Shown here piece after piece: positions 27,228-35,188 of a DNA stretch of 64,000 bases. Under the pieces are notes generated by a model that did no database searches, was not told the DNA's origin, and saw only the letters and a list, made by a program, of their open reading frames with translations. Each line of letters begins with the position of its first letter. The first letter of the stretch is position 1. Source of the DNA: Dokdonia sp. Dokd-P16 (GTDB taxonomy: Bacteria; Bacteroidota; Bacteroidia; Flavobacteriales; Flavobacteriaceae); NCBI RefSeq assembly GCF_003095655.1, contig NZ_CP029151.1, forward strand, positions 805,001 through 869,000, in the 5' to 3' direction. A program made the translations under genes and the position numbers.

Positions 27228-28700
27228 ATGGATGTCACAACTATTATACAATCTTTCTCTACAGAGGACAGTAAGTTATTCAAGACCTATTTACGTTCAA
27301 AAAATAGAAGATCAGACACAAAGAATCTCACATTATACAACCTTATAAGAAAGGGAACGCCTCTTAAAGACATAGATATCTTACTATATGGAAGCCCAAA
27401 TCGTAATGCGTATCATGCGCTATCAAAAAGGCTACAAGACAGTCTCATTGATTTTATAGCCACTCAAAATTTTGAAAATGAAACCTCTGATGATATGCAG
27501 GTTTTTAAATGGATACTCGCAGCACGTATTCTTTATGAGCAAGACCTCCATAAACCAGCTCAAAAACTTTTAAAAAAAGCGACTCAAAAAGCAAGAGACC
27601 TTGACTTACACACGGCTCTTATTGAAAGCTACCACACCCAGTTCCAGTATAGTCATCTTCATCCGGAGGTAGATTTACAAGAGCTCACACAAGCCGCACA
27701 ACAAAACCAGCAGCGATTTATACAGCAAGAGCAACTCAACATGGCATATGCACACATCAAGCGCATACTCATATTTGATGAACATCTATTAAAGAAAGGA
27801 ATACAGAAAACGGTAGAAGAGATACTCGCTGCTTTTCATATTGAAATCAACGAGACGTTCACCTTTAAATCCTTGTACCAGCTGCTAGAAATTATAAATA
27901 CCGCAGCGCACTTAGATCACAATTTTGGCGAGGCACTGCCCTTTATCACGCACACTTATAATCTCATAAAGAAGAAGGAAAACGTTCAAGAAAAGCAACG
28001 CTTTTATCACATCCAGGTGCTTTACTTTATGGCAAATGCTCACTTTAGAGTGCGCGATTTTGCACAAGCAACGCATTATCTCTCGTTAATGAATACCGAG
28101 ATGAATGCCGAAAATGGAAAGTGGGAATCCCGCTTTCGCGAAAACTTGCTTCTCATCAACTCCTTCGTTTTAAATTATAGTGGTAACTCCTCTCTGGCTA
28201 TTGCAGATATAAACAACCACATCTCAACAACAAAACAGAAAGTTGATCCAGATATATTGCTCGCACAAGTGGTGTTTCTCACACAGCAAGGTGAGTACAA
28301 AGCCGCTATAAGTACGCTCAATAAATTTAAACATACTGATAGCTGGTATGAGGAACGACTAGGAATAGACTGGATGATTAAAAGAGATTTACTCTCATTG
28401 ATTAATTATTATGAACTAGAATATATTGACCTCGTTCACTCACAACTCCGTAGCTTCAAACGGAAGTACAAAAAAATCATCCTTTCCGAAGTAAGATTGG
28501 AACGCTTTATAAAAGTATTTAGCCAGATCTTTAATGATCCGACTATTGTGAAGAAGGCAAATTTTCGCGAAAGCGTAATGAGTCAATTTACTGTAGACTC
28601 CCTAAAAGATGAAGATATTTTTATGGTGAGTTTCTTTGCATGGATAAAGGCGACGCTAGACGGCACAAAACTTTATGAGACCACACTTGCCATGTTGTGA
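27228..28700 (+). CDS. hypothetical TPR-like helical protein
   Basis: A 490-residue, almost entirely helical cytoplasmic protein. Regularly spaced Ala/Tyr/Leu positions (for example AARILYEQDLHKPAQKLLKKA and YFMANAHFRVRDFAQATHYL) suggest tetratricopeptide-like repeats. No enzyme motif is seen. Two palindrome copies lie in this gene (cores 28135-28142 and 28564-28571), encoding RFREN and FRESV in the same reading frame. It stands alone, divergent from the zinc-ribbon gene. Confidence 0.7.
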   Translation: MDVTTIIQSFSTEDSKLFKTYLRSKNRRSDTKNLTLYNLIRKGTPLKDIDILLYGSPNRNAYHALSKRLQDSLIDFIATQNFENETSDDMQVFKWILAARILYEQDLHKPAQKLLKKATQKARDLDLHTALIESYHTQFQYSHLHPEVDLQELTQAAQQNQQRFIQQEQLNMAYAHIKRILIFDEHLLKKGIQKTVEEILAAFHIEINETFTFKSLYQLLEIINTAAHLDHNFGEALPFITHTYNLIKKKENVQEKQRFYHIQVLYFMANAHFRVRDFAQATHYLSLMNTEMNAENGKWESRFRENLLLINSFVLNYSGNSSLAIADINNHISTTKQKVDPDILLAQVVFLTQQGEYKAAISTLNKFKHTDSWYEERLGIDWMIKRDLLSLINYYELEYIDLVHSQLRSFKRKYKKIILSEVRLERFIKVFSQIFNDPTIVKKANFRESVMSQFTVDSLKDEDIFMVSFFAWIKATLDGTKLYETTLAML

Positions 28701-28763
28701 TTTTCTTAACAATATAGGGAGTCGCTGGTCTGTACCTTTTACCCACCAAAAAAGGTCAACCGA

Positions 28764-31238
28764 ATGAAAAGAAAATTATCCTATGTGATGGCAACCCTAT
28801 TTGCCATTACTATCGCGAGTTGTAGCACCTCACAATCTAAAGTTGCCAGCAAGGCAAGTGCTTCAAAATCAAAAGCAAAAGACAGTAAAAATGCCATTAA
28901 ACCTTATGGCAAAGTCATCACAAAAGATGCAAAGACTGATGAAGGTCTTTTTACCGTACACAAACTAGACGACAAATATTTTTATGAGATTCCAGACTCA
29001 CTTATGGGTCGTGAGATGCTCATGGTGACTCGTATTGCAAAAACTGCAGGAGGCCTAGGCTTTGGTGGTGGAAAGCAAAACACTTCTGTGTTGCGCTGGG
29101 AAGTAAAAGACAAGAAAGTATTATTGCGTGTGGTATCACACCAAGTATATGCTGCAGACTCACTTCCTATTTCTGAGGCTGTAAAGAACAGTAACTTTGA
29201 ACCTGTACTGTATGCTTTTGACATTAAAGCGTATCATAAAGACAGTGTTTCTGGTTCTAGAAATACAGTAATTGATGCTACAGGTCTTTTTGAAAGCGAT
29301 GTGAAGCCACTAGGTTTACCACAAAGAAGCCGTAAAGGATTAAAAGTAACAAAGCTAGATACTAAGCTTTCTTACTTAGATACTATAAGAAGTTACCCAG
29401 AAAACATAGAAGTACGTAGTGTAAAAACATACGCTTCTTCTGATGCACCATCTAATAGTGCTACGGGAGTAATATCTCTGTTAATGAGTAACTCAATGAT
29501 CTTACTACCAGAAGTGCCTATGCAACGTCGTATGTTTGACGAGCGTGTAGGATGGTTTGCACGTGGTCAAACAGATTACGGAATTGACGTTCAAAAGAGT
29601 AAAACAGTGCGTTACCTTGACCGCTGGAGACTTGAAGTAAAAGACGAGGACATGGCTGCCTTTAATCGTGGCGAACTTGTAGAGCCTAAAAAACAAATTG
29701 TTTATTATATAGATCGTGCGACTCCAAAAAAATGGATTCCTTATATTAAGCAGGGTATAGAAGACTGGCAAGTAGCTTTTGAAGCTGCAGGTTTTAAAAA
29801 CGCCATCATCGCTGCCGATCCTCCATCTGTAGAGGAAGATCCAGACTGGAGCCCAGAAGATGTACGTTACAGTGTGGTACGTTACCTAGCTTCTCCTATT
29901 CCTAATGCAAATGGACCTCACGTAAGTGATCCACGTTCTGGAGAGATTTTAGAAAGTGATATTAACTGGTACCATAATGTAATGACATTATTACACAACT
30001 GGTATTTTGTACAAACTGCAGCTATCAATCCTGAGGCTCGTAGTAATGAGTTTAAAGATGAAATCATGGGACGATTAATTCGTTTTGTGAGTTCGCACGA
30101 GGTAGGTCACACACTTGGACTTCCACACAACATGGGAAGTAGTGTTGCTTATGCGGTAGATGATTTACGTGATCCTGAGTTTACTAAGAAATATGGAACT
30201 GCACCATCTATCATGGATTATGCACGTTTTAATTATATAGCACAACCGGGAGATGGAGATGTAGCCTTAATGCCTAACATAGGTATTTATGACAAATACT
30301 CTATAAACTGGGGTTACCGCCCTATCCCATCTGCAAAAAGCGCAGAAGACGAGAAGAAAACTTTAGACAGCTGGATTCTTGAACATGCTGGAGATCCTAT
30401 GTACCGTTTTGGAAGACAACAAAGAGGTGTTATCGATCCTAGTTCACAAACAGAAGATCTAGGTGATGATGCTATGAAAGCTAGTGCTTATGGTATTGCA
30501 AACCTTAAACGTATCGTTCCTAACCTTATTGAGTGGACGGCAGAAGAGGGTCAAAACTATGACGAGCTAGATAAAATGTATGGTCAAGTATTATCACAAT
30601 ACAATCGTTACATGGGACACGTTGCGGCTAACGTAGGTGGTGTATATGAAATGTACAAAACCTATGATCAAGAAGGAGCAGTATACACACACGTACATAA
30701 AGCAAAACAGAAAGAAGCGTTAGATTTCTTACAGACACAACTTTTTGACACACCAGAGTGGTTACTAGATAACAACATTTTTGATAAGATTGAAAATGCT
30801 GGAAGTGTAGAACGTGTAAGAGGTTTCCAGACTAGAACACTTAACAACCTTCTAGACTTTGGACGTATGGCTCGTATGCTTGAAAACGAAGCTATGAATG
30901 ATGCAGATGCATACTCACTAGTTACTATGATGTCTGACTTAAGAGCTGGGTTATTCTCAGAGTTAAGAAGCCGCCAGGCAATAGATATTTACCGTCGTAA
31001 CTTACAGCGTGCATATGTAGAACGTCTTGAGTTTATCATGACAGAAGATCAAAGTGGTGGTCGTTTCTTTAGCGGGACAAGAGTAAATGTAGGTCAGAGT
31101 GATATACGTGCCGTAGTACGTGCAGAGCTTAAAGATCTTAAACGTGATTTACAGAACAACCGACTTAGAGACCGTATGAGCCGCATACATGCAGAAGATC
31201 TTGTAGAGCGTATCAACATGATACTTGATCCTAAGTAA
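28764..31238 (+). CDS. zinc-dependent metalloprotease (DUF5117/DUF4953 type)
   Basis: An 824-residue lipoprotein (signal ITIASC, acceptor about Cys20). It carries the metzincin-type zinc site HEVGHTLGLPHNMG (about residues 444-457; HExxHxxGxxH) and, 40 residues on, the Met-turn-like SIMDYARFNY. Before the site are the regions seen in Bacteroidota DUF5118/DUF5117 proteins, and after it the DUF4953 region. It is probably anchored to the envelope and processes proteins there. The start region has a strong hydrophobic segment, and a long terminator follows. Confidence 0.92.
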   Translation: MKRKLSYVMATLFAITIASCSTSQSKVASKASASKSKAKDSKNAIKPYGKVITKDAKTDEGLFTVHKLDDKYFYEIPDSLMGREMLMVTRIAKTAGGLGFGGGKQNTSVLRWEVKDKKVLLRVVSHQVYAADSLPISEAVKNSNFEPVLYAFDIKAYHKDSVSGSRNTVIDATGLFESDVKPLGLPQRSRKGLKVTKLDTKLSYLDTIRSYPENIEVRSVKTYASSDAPSNSATGVISLLMSNSMILLPEVPMQRRMFDERVGWFARGQTDYGIDVQKSKTVRYLDRWRLEVKDEDMAAFNRGELVEPKKQIVYYIDRATPKKWIPYIKQGIEDWQVAFEAAGFKNAIIAADPPSVEEDPDWSPEDVRYSVVRYLASPIPNANGPHVSDPRSGEILESDINWYHNVMTLLHNWYFVQTAAINPEARSNEFKDEIMGRLIRFVSSHEVGHTLGLPHNMGSSVAYAVDDLRDPEFTKKYGTAPSIMDYARFNYIAQPGDGDVALMPNIGIYDKYSINWGYRPIPSAKSAEDEKKTLDSWILEHAGDPMYRFGRQQRGVIDPSSQTEDLGDDAMKASAYGIANLKRIVPNLIEWTAEEGQNYDELDKMYGQVLSQYNRYMGHVAANVGGVYEMYKTYDQEGAVYTHVHKAKQKEALDFLQTQLFDTPEWLLDNNIFDKIENAGSVERVRGFQTRTLNNLLDFGRMARMLENEAMNDADAYSLVTMMSDLRAGLFSELRSRQAIDIYRRNLQRAYVERLEFIMTEDQSGGRFFSGTRVNVGQSDIRAVVRAELKDLKRDLQNNRLRDRMSRIHAEDLVERINMILDPK

Positions 31239-31261
31239 TACTTACAATAGCTTACTTATAG

Positions 31262-31300
31262 AAACAGCCAGCAATCATGTGATTACTGGCTGTTTTTTTT
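31262..31300 (+). terminator. metalloprotease terminator
   Basis: AAACAGCCAG and CTGGCTGTTT form the outer stem, AATCA/TGATT an inner stem, followed by eight or more T. Confidence 0.9.
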
Positions 31301-31355
31301 TATGGATCCATTTTATTAAGGTTCATTCCTTATAGTTGCAGACAATTGGAAGGGT

Positions 31356-31376
31356 TACGCTTTCGCGAAAGCGTGC
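31356..31376. repeat. TTCGCGAA palindrome copy (core 31362-31369)
   Basis: TTACGCTTTCGCGAAAGCGT, a complete palindrome in the gap before the Spy-like gene. It is the last copy before the toxin-immunity locus, which has none. Confidence 0.9.
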
Positions 31377-31475
31377 TTTGATAAAATCATAATAAAGTCA
31401 CAAAAAATTATAATCATTAAACCTTCCTCTTTTTTTTGGGTCATATAAGTGTTCAACAATTAAAAAAGAAAAAAG

Positions 31476-31925
31476 ATGAAAAAGTTAATGATGATGTTTC
31501 TAGTACTTGCGACCGTATCAATGTCTGCACAAAGAGGTCCAAGATCTGGAGAAGAAAGAATAGGTAATGACATGACTGCAGAACAAGTTGCTACACTTAA
31601 TACAAAGAAGATGACACTTGCACTTGCACTAGATGATAACCAGTCTAAAAAAGTGTACACCGTGCTTCTTGATCAAGCAAAAGATCGTAAAGCGATGCAA
31701 GCAGAGCGTAAGGCAAATAAAGAAAAGCCAGAGCTTACTAAAGAGCAACGTTATGCAATGCAGAATGAGCGTCTAGATAAGCAGATTGCTATGCAAGAAA
31801 AAATGCAGAGTATCTTATCTGAAGATCAGTTTAAGCAGTTCAAAAAAATGAATGCTAAGAGAAAAGGAAAGCGTGGTGACAAAGGAAAAAGAGGTCACGA
31901 AGAATCACGCAGAGGGAATAAATAA
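31476..31925 (+). CDS. secreted Spy/CpxP-like (DUF4890-like) protein
   Basis: A 149-residue protein with a signal peptide (MKKLMMMFLVLATVSMSAQ). The mature part is a highly charged helical protein with DMTAEQVATLNTKKMTLALALDDNQ, LTKEQRYAMQNERLDKQIAMQEKM and a Lys/Arg/Gly-rich tail. Such proteins in Bacteroidota resemble the LTxxQ-type periplasmic chaperones or stress sensors. The assignment is by composition and pattern. It ends next to a hairpin that is duplicated at 34.6 kb. Confidence 0.75.
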   Translation: MKKLMMMFLVLATVSMSAQRGPRSGEERIGNDMTAEQVATLNTKKMTLALALDDNQSKKVYTVLLDQAKDRKAMQAERKANKEKPELTKEQRYAMQNERLDKQIAMQEKMQSILSEDQFKQFKKMNAKRKGKRGDKGKRGHEESRRGNK

Positions 31926-31956
31926 TTTTGATTGATTGGTTTATTTTTAGATTGAA

Positions 31957-31987
31957 AACGGCATCCTTGATTGGGATGCCGTTTTTT
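31957..31987. terminator. duplicated terminator hairpin, copy 1
   Basis: AACGGCATCC-TTGATTG-GGATGCCGTT, a perfect 10-bp stem with a T-run on the plus strand. It is identical to the hairpin at 34576-34606 and lies at the end of the duplicated segment. It serves the Spy-like gene on the plus strand and originally the minus-strand gene of the duplication. Confidence 0.85.
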
Positions 31988-32010
31988 GTTATAGTGATTT
32001 TGGAAAATGA

Positions 32011-32297
32011 TTATGGTTGTTCTCCTTCTAGAATTTTTGAGAAGTCAAATATATTTGCTTCTGTATATTCTCCAACTCTCAACATAAATGAACCCTTTTC
32101 ATTAATCATCGGAAGAGCGCAGCAGTGTGTCCCGCTTTTTAAATTGAATGTCTTAGTAAAAAAATTATCTTTATCCTTATAGAAATCATTTCTTGGGTAT
32201 TATAAGTTTCTTAGCTGATTTCTCTTGGAGTGGGATGTAAATATTAGTAACATTTTCTAAGCTTAATTTTCTGTAGAATTCATCAAACCAATCTTAG
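32011..32297 (-). pseudogene. truncated, frameshifted copy of the gene at 34630-35136
   Basis: The translated minus strand ends MINEKGSFMLRVGEYTEA... and ...KILEGEQP, as in the intact gene, and upstream gives DEFYRKLSLENVTNIYI. Between the two parts a one-base shift near 32205 breaks the frame, and everything before 'WFDEFY' is missing. The last 165 or so bases plus the hairpin are nearly identical to the intact copy, while the rest is more diverged. This suggests gene conversion or a recent exchange over the 3' part only. Confidence 0.85.
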
Positions 32298-32672
32298 TTA
32301 CTTCTTATCAGAATATTTGCTAAAGCGATCTATCCATCCATTTTCTATAGTCGGTTCTGCTTTTAGCATCTCACTTATTTCCTCGAGATTAACTTGCTTA
32401 CCGTTTTCTTCATAAATTAATTTATAATTTTCTTGTTCCTCAAATATTTTAAGAAAGGTAAAAATTAAATCAGATTGTGTTCTTTTAATTAATTTTTTTA
32501 GACCATTTATTTGTTCATCATTTAATGATTTAACGAAACTAGCTTCTTCTTTAATAATGTACGGAGGCTTTGTTATTTGCTTTAGGTCGTCTACTAAATT
32601 TATACCAGAGTCATATCCATCTTTAATAATTAACCTCCCAAAGTCATTAAGTATATTTTCATTTAATATCAT
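32298..32672 (-). CDS. small immunity-like protein
   Basis: A 124-residue acidic helical cytoplasmic protein (LNDEQINGLKKLIKRTQSDLIFTFLKIFEE..., WIDRFSKYSDKK). The family is not named, but size, acidity and position between a toxin-tail remnant and a duplication boundary are those of orphan immunity genes. It begins 10 bases downstream of a 17-codon frame that looks like a toxin C-terminus. AT-rich relative to core genes. Confidence 0.6.
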   Translation of the reverse strand: MILNENILNDFGRLIIKDGYDSGINLVDDLKQITKPPYIIKEEASFVKSLNDEQINGLKKLIKRTQSDLIFTFLKIFEEQENYKLIYEENGKQVNLEEISEMLKAEPTIENGWIDRFSKYSDKK

Positions 32673-32681
32673 TTTTTAAAT

Positions 32682-32735
32682 TTAAGGATTTATTCCCTTC
32701 CAAGTAATATGATTTGTATCAGTAATACCTTGCAT
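32682..32735 (-). pseudogene. 17-codon remnant resembling a toxin C-terminus
   Basis: The minus strand reads MQGITDTNHITWKGINP and stop. Its ATG overlaps the stop codon of the preceding immunity-like gene (TAATG), and its stop lies 10 bases before the next one. A short tail ending in a tryptophan-containing motif right before an immunity gene is what is left when a toxin tip is lost by recombination. It could also be chance. Confidence 0.35.
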
Positions 32736-33076
32736 TATATTAATTTAAAAGAACTATAACTTCCATCCCAATCCTCCCCATTTGATATAATTTCTAAAAA
32801 ATTACCTTTATCGCTATTTAAACATAATGCATATGAAACCTCATAATCTAATCCTTCAATGAACAAGCTTCTCGTGGATGAAAGTAGCATATTGAATTTC
32901 TTGGCTTCTTGAAATTCCAGTCTATAGCCAAAATTAACAATTACCCCTACTCCACTATATTTTCTATCCTTAACTGTAAAATCTTCAAAATGATTTGATA
33001 AATAAGGATAAAGGTTTTTATTGTCTTCAACTATAGTTTTTAAAATTGAAAGTTCTAATATGTTCAGATTTTTCAT
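32735..33076 (-). CDS. small immunity-like protein
   Basis: A 113-residue cytoplasmic protein. LSILKTIVEDNKNLYPYLSNHFEDFTVKDRKYSGVGVIVNF, then LEIISNGEDWDGSY near the end, recall a small family seen beside contact-dependent toxins. The resemblance is from memory. It is preceded by an AGGAG ribosome site near 33098. AT-rich, no signal peptide, in line with an immunity role for a toxin no longer present. Confidence 0.55.
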   Translation of the reverse strand: MKNLNILELSILKTIVEDNKNLYPYLSNHFEDFTVKDRKYSGVGVIVNFGYRLEFQEAKKFNMLLSSTRSLFIEGLDYEVSYALCLNSDKGNFLEIISNGEDWDGSYSSFKLI

Positions 33077-33142
33077 ATTATATGCATTGTAGAAATCTCC
33101 TACTTAATATTTAAATATTATGGTAAAGTATGTCGAATAAAT

Positions 33143-33469
33143 TTAATGTGCTTTTGATTGGGCTGACCAATTATAAAGATGGAAAGCTTTTTCATTTTCT
33201 TTATAAAAATATTCTTTATCATCGACTTTTATAAAATCAGATTCTTCTAAATCAATTGAATAATAATTATAGCTTACTTTTTTAGGCAATGACATTAAAA
33301 TCGTTTTGTTGTTTAGCTCTATTACCAAGGTTTCATCTCTCTTATAAATATCTTTTATTGTAGAAATAGTATCTCCAGGTTTACCAAAATAATTTCCATA
33401 AATAGATATTACACCTAGCGTTTGAAGTTCCTTATTTTTAAAAGCATTTATTAGTTTATCTAAATCCAA
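33143..33469 (-). CDS. small hypothetical protein, immunity-like
   Basis: A 108-residue protein, mostly beta strands. The N-terminal segment LGVISIYGNYFGKPGDTISTIKDI followed by a strand-rich ELNNKTILMSL resembles small proteins of the 'IxxWGDWFGRPxDN' type often found next to toxin and SMI1-like genes. It follows the PoNi-type gene by 12 bases and is probably in the same transcript. No experimental family function is known to me. Confidence 0.55.
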   Translation of the reverse strand: MDLDKLINAFKNKELQTLGVISIYGNYFGKPGDTISTIKDIYKRDETLVIELNNKTILMSLPKKVSYNYYSIDLEESDFIKVDDKEYFYKENEKAFHLYNWSAQSKAH

Positions 33470-33481
33470 GTCTGTAATTAT

Positions 33482-34303
33482 TTAAAAGAGTCCTTTTTTC
33501 TTTGATGTTAATGCAGTTTGATGAACTAAGTCTTTTGGATAATATTGGTTATCTATAAAACTACTATCATCTAAGCCCATAATCTTAACCACTGCGGCTG
33601 TCTCAAAGCTCCAATAGCCACAATAAATATCAGCCTTACTATTATGGCTATTATAAAGGTTCATATGCTTGTGGTAAAAGTCTTTTTCTAAAAATTGTTT
33701 TATCAATTTTGAGGCTTCTACTTTATCTTCTGTTTCTGTAGCCTTACGAAGTTTATCGTATACTTTTAATATTACAGATTGCTTTGTATCGTATTCTTCT
33801 GGGCGTTTTTGTTCTCTATTAGGAAAGCGAGCTTTGATAATAAATTCATATAAATTATCGCTGATATTGTCTCTATCAATAATATCAACCAATATTTGAA
33901 AATCTTCATTGGATACTTCCAAAAAATATGCTAGTGATAAATATTGCAATACTTCTTGATAAATATGAATATAATATTGGTCTAAATATTGACTTTTAGT
34001 AACGTGAACTTTTCCATTATTACCTGTCAACGATTCATTCATCAACTTAATTCCATTATGAAAATCACTTTTGAGTTTTTCTAAATAATCTCCATTTGAA
34101 AATTTAGCATGTATAATATGTAAATAAGATGATGACATCGCTTTTTTTACAGGAATTATCCTTTCATCTTTTATTAAAACAGAATTTAATTTAACAATCC
34201 TTTTTTCCAAAGATTTATATGTATCGTCTAGAAAAGAATCAAAGTAACTTTCATCTTTCAGCTTGTCTCTCATATTTATATTACTATTTTTTAAGGAGTC
34301 CAT
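33482..34303 (-). CDS. PoNi-type immunity protein (DUF1910/DUF1911)
   Basis: A 273-residue helical cytoplasmic protein. The N-terminal half fits DUF1910. The C-terminal half has DIYCGYWSFETAAVVKIMGL followed by DDSSFIDNQYYPKDLV, the hallmark of DUF1911. Proteins with this pair (PoNi) neutralise PoNe DNase toxins in type VI and other secretion systems. Its ATG overlaps the last codons of the truncated toxin tip (34291-34303), the tight arrangement typical of cognate toxin-immunity pairs. The toxin's N-terminal delivery part is missing in this window. Confidence 0.88.
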   Translation of the reverse strand: MDSLKNSNINMRDKLKDESYFDSFLDDTYKSLEKRIVKLNSVLIKDERIIPVKKAMSSSYLHIIHAKFSNGDYLEKLKSDFHNGIKLMNESLTGNNGKVHVTKSQYLDQYYIHIYQEVLQYLSLAYFLEVSNEDFQILVDIIDRDNISDNLYEFIIKARFPNREQKRPEEYDTKQSVILKVYDKLRKATETEDKVEASKLIKQFLEKDFYHKHMNLYNSHNSKADIYCGYWSFETAAVVKIMGLDDSSFIDNQYYPKDLVHQTALTSKKKGLF

Positions 34304-34575
34304 ACATTACCTATGTTACCAAGAGCATCTACTAACTTATAGATTACATTACCATTAGGCCCGTGGGTAGCTAAAACTCTAGTATAACCGGCATCAATAA
34401 TATCATCTGCTAAACCCGTGCTTCCAACTGTATTTGCTAATTCTCCTGGCCTTGTTATCCAAGCATCACTCATTTGTTTTGGAAGATTTGTCGCGTCATT
34501 AGCCGAATTAAGCGAAGGTGTTGTAGTAGAAGAGAACTTACTTTCTACAATGAAATATTGTCCATTCTTTTCAAA
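34291..34575 (-). pseudogene. truncated PD-(D/E)xK toxin tip (PoNe-like)
   Basis: The minus-strand frame reads FEKNGQYFIVESKF, then NDATNLPKQMSDAWI, GYTRVLATHGPNGNVIYKL and ends NVWTP. Asp...(I/V)xExK followed by QMSxxWI is the active-site layout of the PoNe-type nuclease domain. The frame stays open upstream through the duplicated hairpin, which supplies KDAV (a possible catalytic Asp) and then meets TAG near 34655, so no delivery domain or start is present. It is read here as a displaced C-terminal toxin fragment. A start at the internal ATG (34473) would lose the active site. Confidence 0.75.
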
Positions 34576-34606
34576 AACGGCATCCTTGATTGGGATGCCG
34601 TTTTTT
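34576..34606. terminator. duplicated terminator hairpin, copy 2
   Basis: Same hairpin as at 31957-31987 (10-bp stem, loop TTGATTG), 24 bases beyond the stop of the minus-strand gene 34630-35136, with T-runs on both strands. The toxin fragment starts exactly at its far side, so the hairpin marks the recombination junction. Confidence 0.8.
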
Positions 34607-34629
34607 GTTATAGTGATTTTGGTAAAAGA

Positions 34630-35136
34630 TTATGGTTGTTCTCCTTCTAGAATTTTTGAGAAGTCAAATATATCTGCTTCTGTATATTCTCCAACTCTCA
34701 ACATAAATGAACCCTTTTCATTAATCATCATAAGAGCATAACAATGCCTTCCACTTTTTAAGTTAAACGTTTTGGTAAAAAAATCATCCTTGTCCTCATA
34801 AAAGTCTTTTCTAGATTTTGTAAGCTTTCTTAATAAATTATCTTCAAGCGAGATGTAAATATTTGTGACATTTTTCAATGCTAATTTCCTATAAAACTCA
34901 TCATTCCAATCATTATCAATTACTCGATATTGATTGCGCGGACAAGTGCTTAAAAACGTTTTAAAAGTAATAATAAGCTTAGTGCCTTCTTTCCAATTAT
35001 AGTTTTGCTTCAGAAATGCTACTTTATGTTCAGGTATGGAACCTTCAAAAACAAATTCACTTCTTCTATCTACTTGTGCATGGCCTACTATTGAGAAAGA
35101 AAACAATACAAGAAATATTACTACGATATTTTTCAT
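34630..35136 (-). CDS. secreted hypothetical protein
   Basis: A 168-residue protein with a signal peptide (MKNIVVIFLVLFSFSIVGHAQ). The mature part has TKLIITFKTFLSTCPRNQYRV and HCYALMMINEKGSFMLRVGEYTEA. No family is recognised. Its 3' half and its terminator are duplicated, in damaged form, 2.6 kb further down (32011-32297), so it forms the outer boundary of the toxin-immunity locus. It follows hemL by 52 bases. Confidence 0.7.
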   Translation of the reverse strand: MKNIVVIFLVLFSFSIVGHAQVDRRSEFVFEGSIPEHKVAFLKQNYNWKEGTKLIITFKTFLSTCPRNQYRVIDNDWNDEFYRKLALKNVTNIYISLEDNLLRKLTKSRKDFYEDKDDFFTKTFNLKSGRHCYALMMINEKGSFMLRVGEYTEADIFDFSKILEGEQP

Positions 35137-35188
35137 GACTATAAAAGGCTTCTTTAAGATTGAGAGCTACAATTTCACTGATTACATC

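Noticed and set aside
34291-34473. 60-residue gene starting at the internal ATG
   Set aside because: The coding signal extends upstream without a start codon and the active-site residues lie there, so it is a fragment of a larger toxin rather than a small gene.
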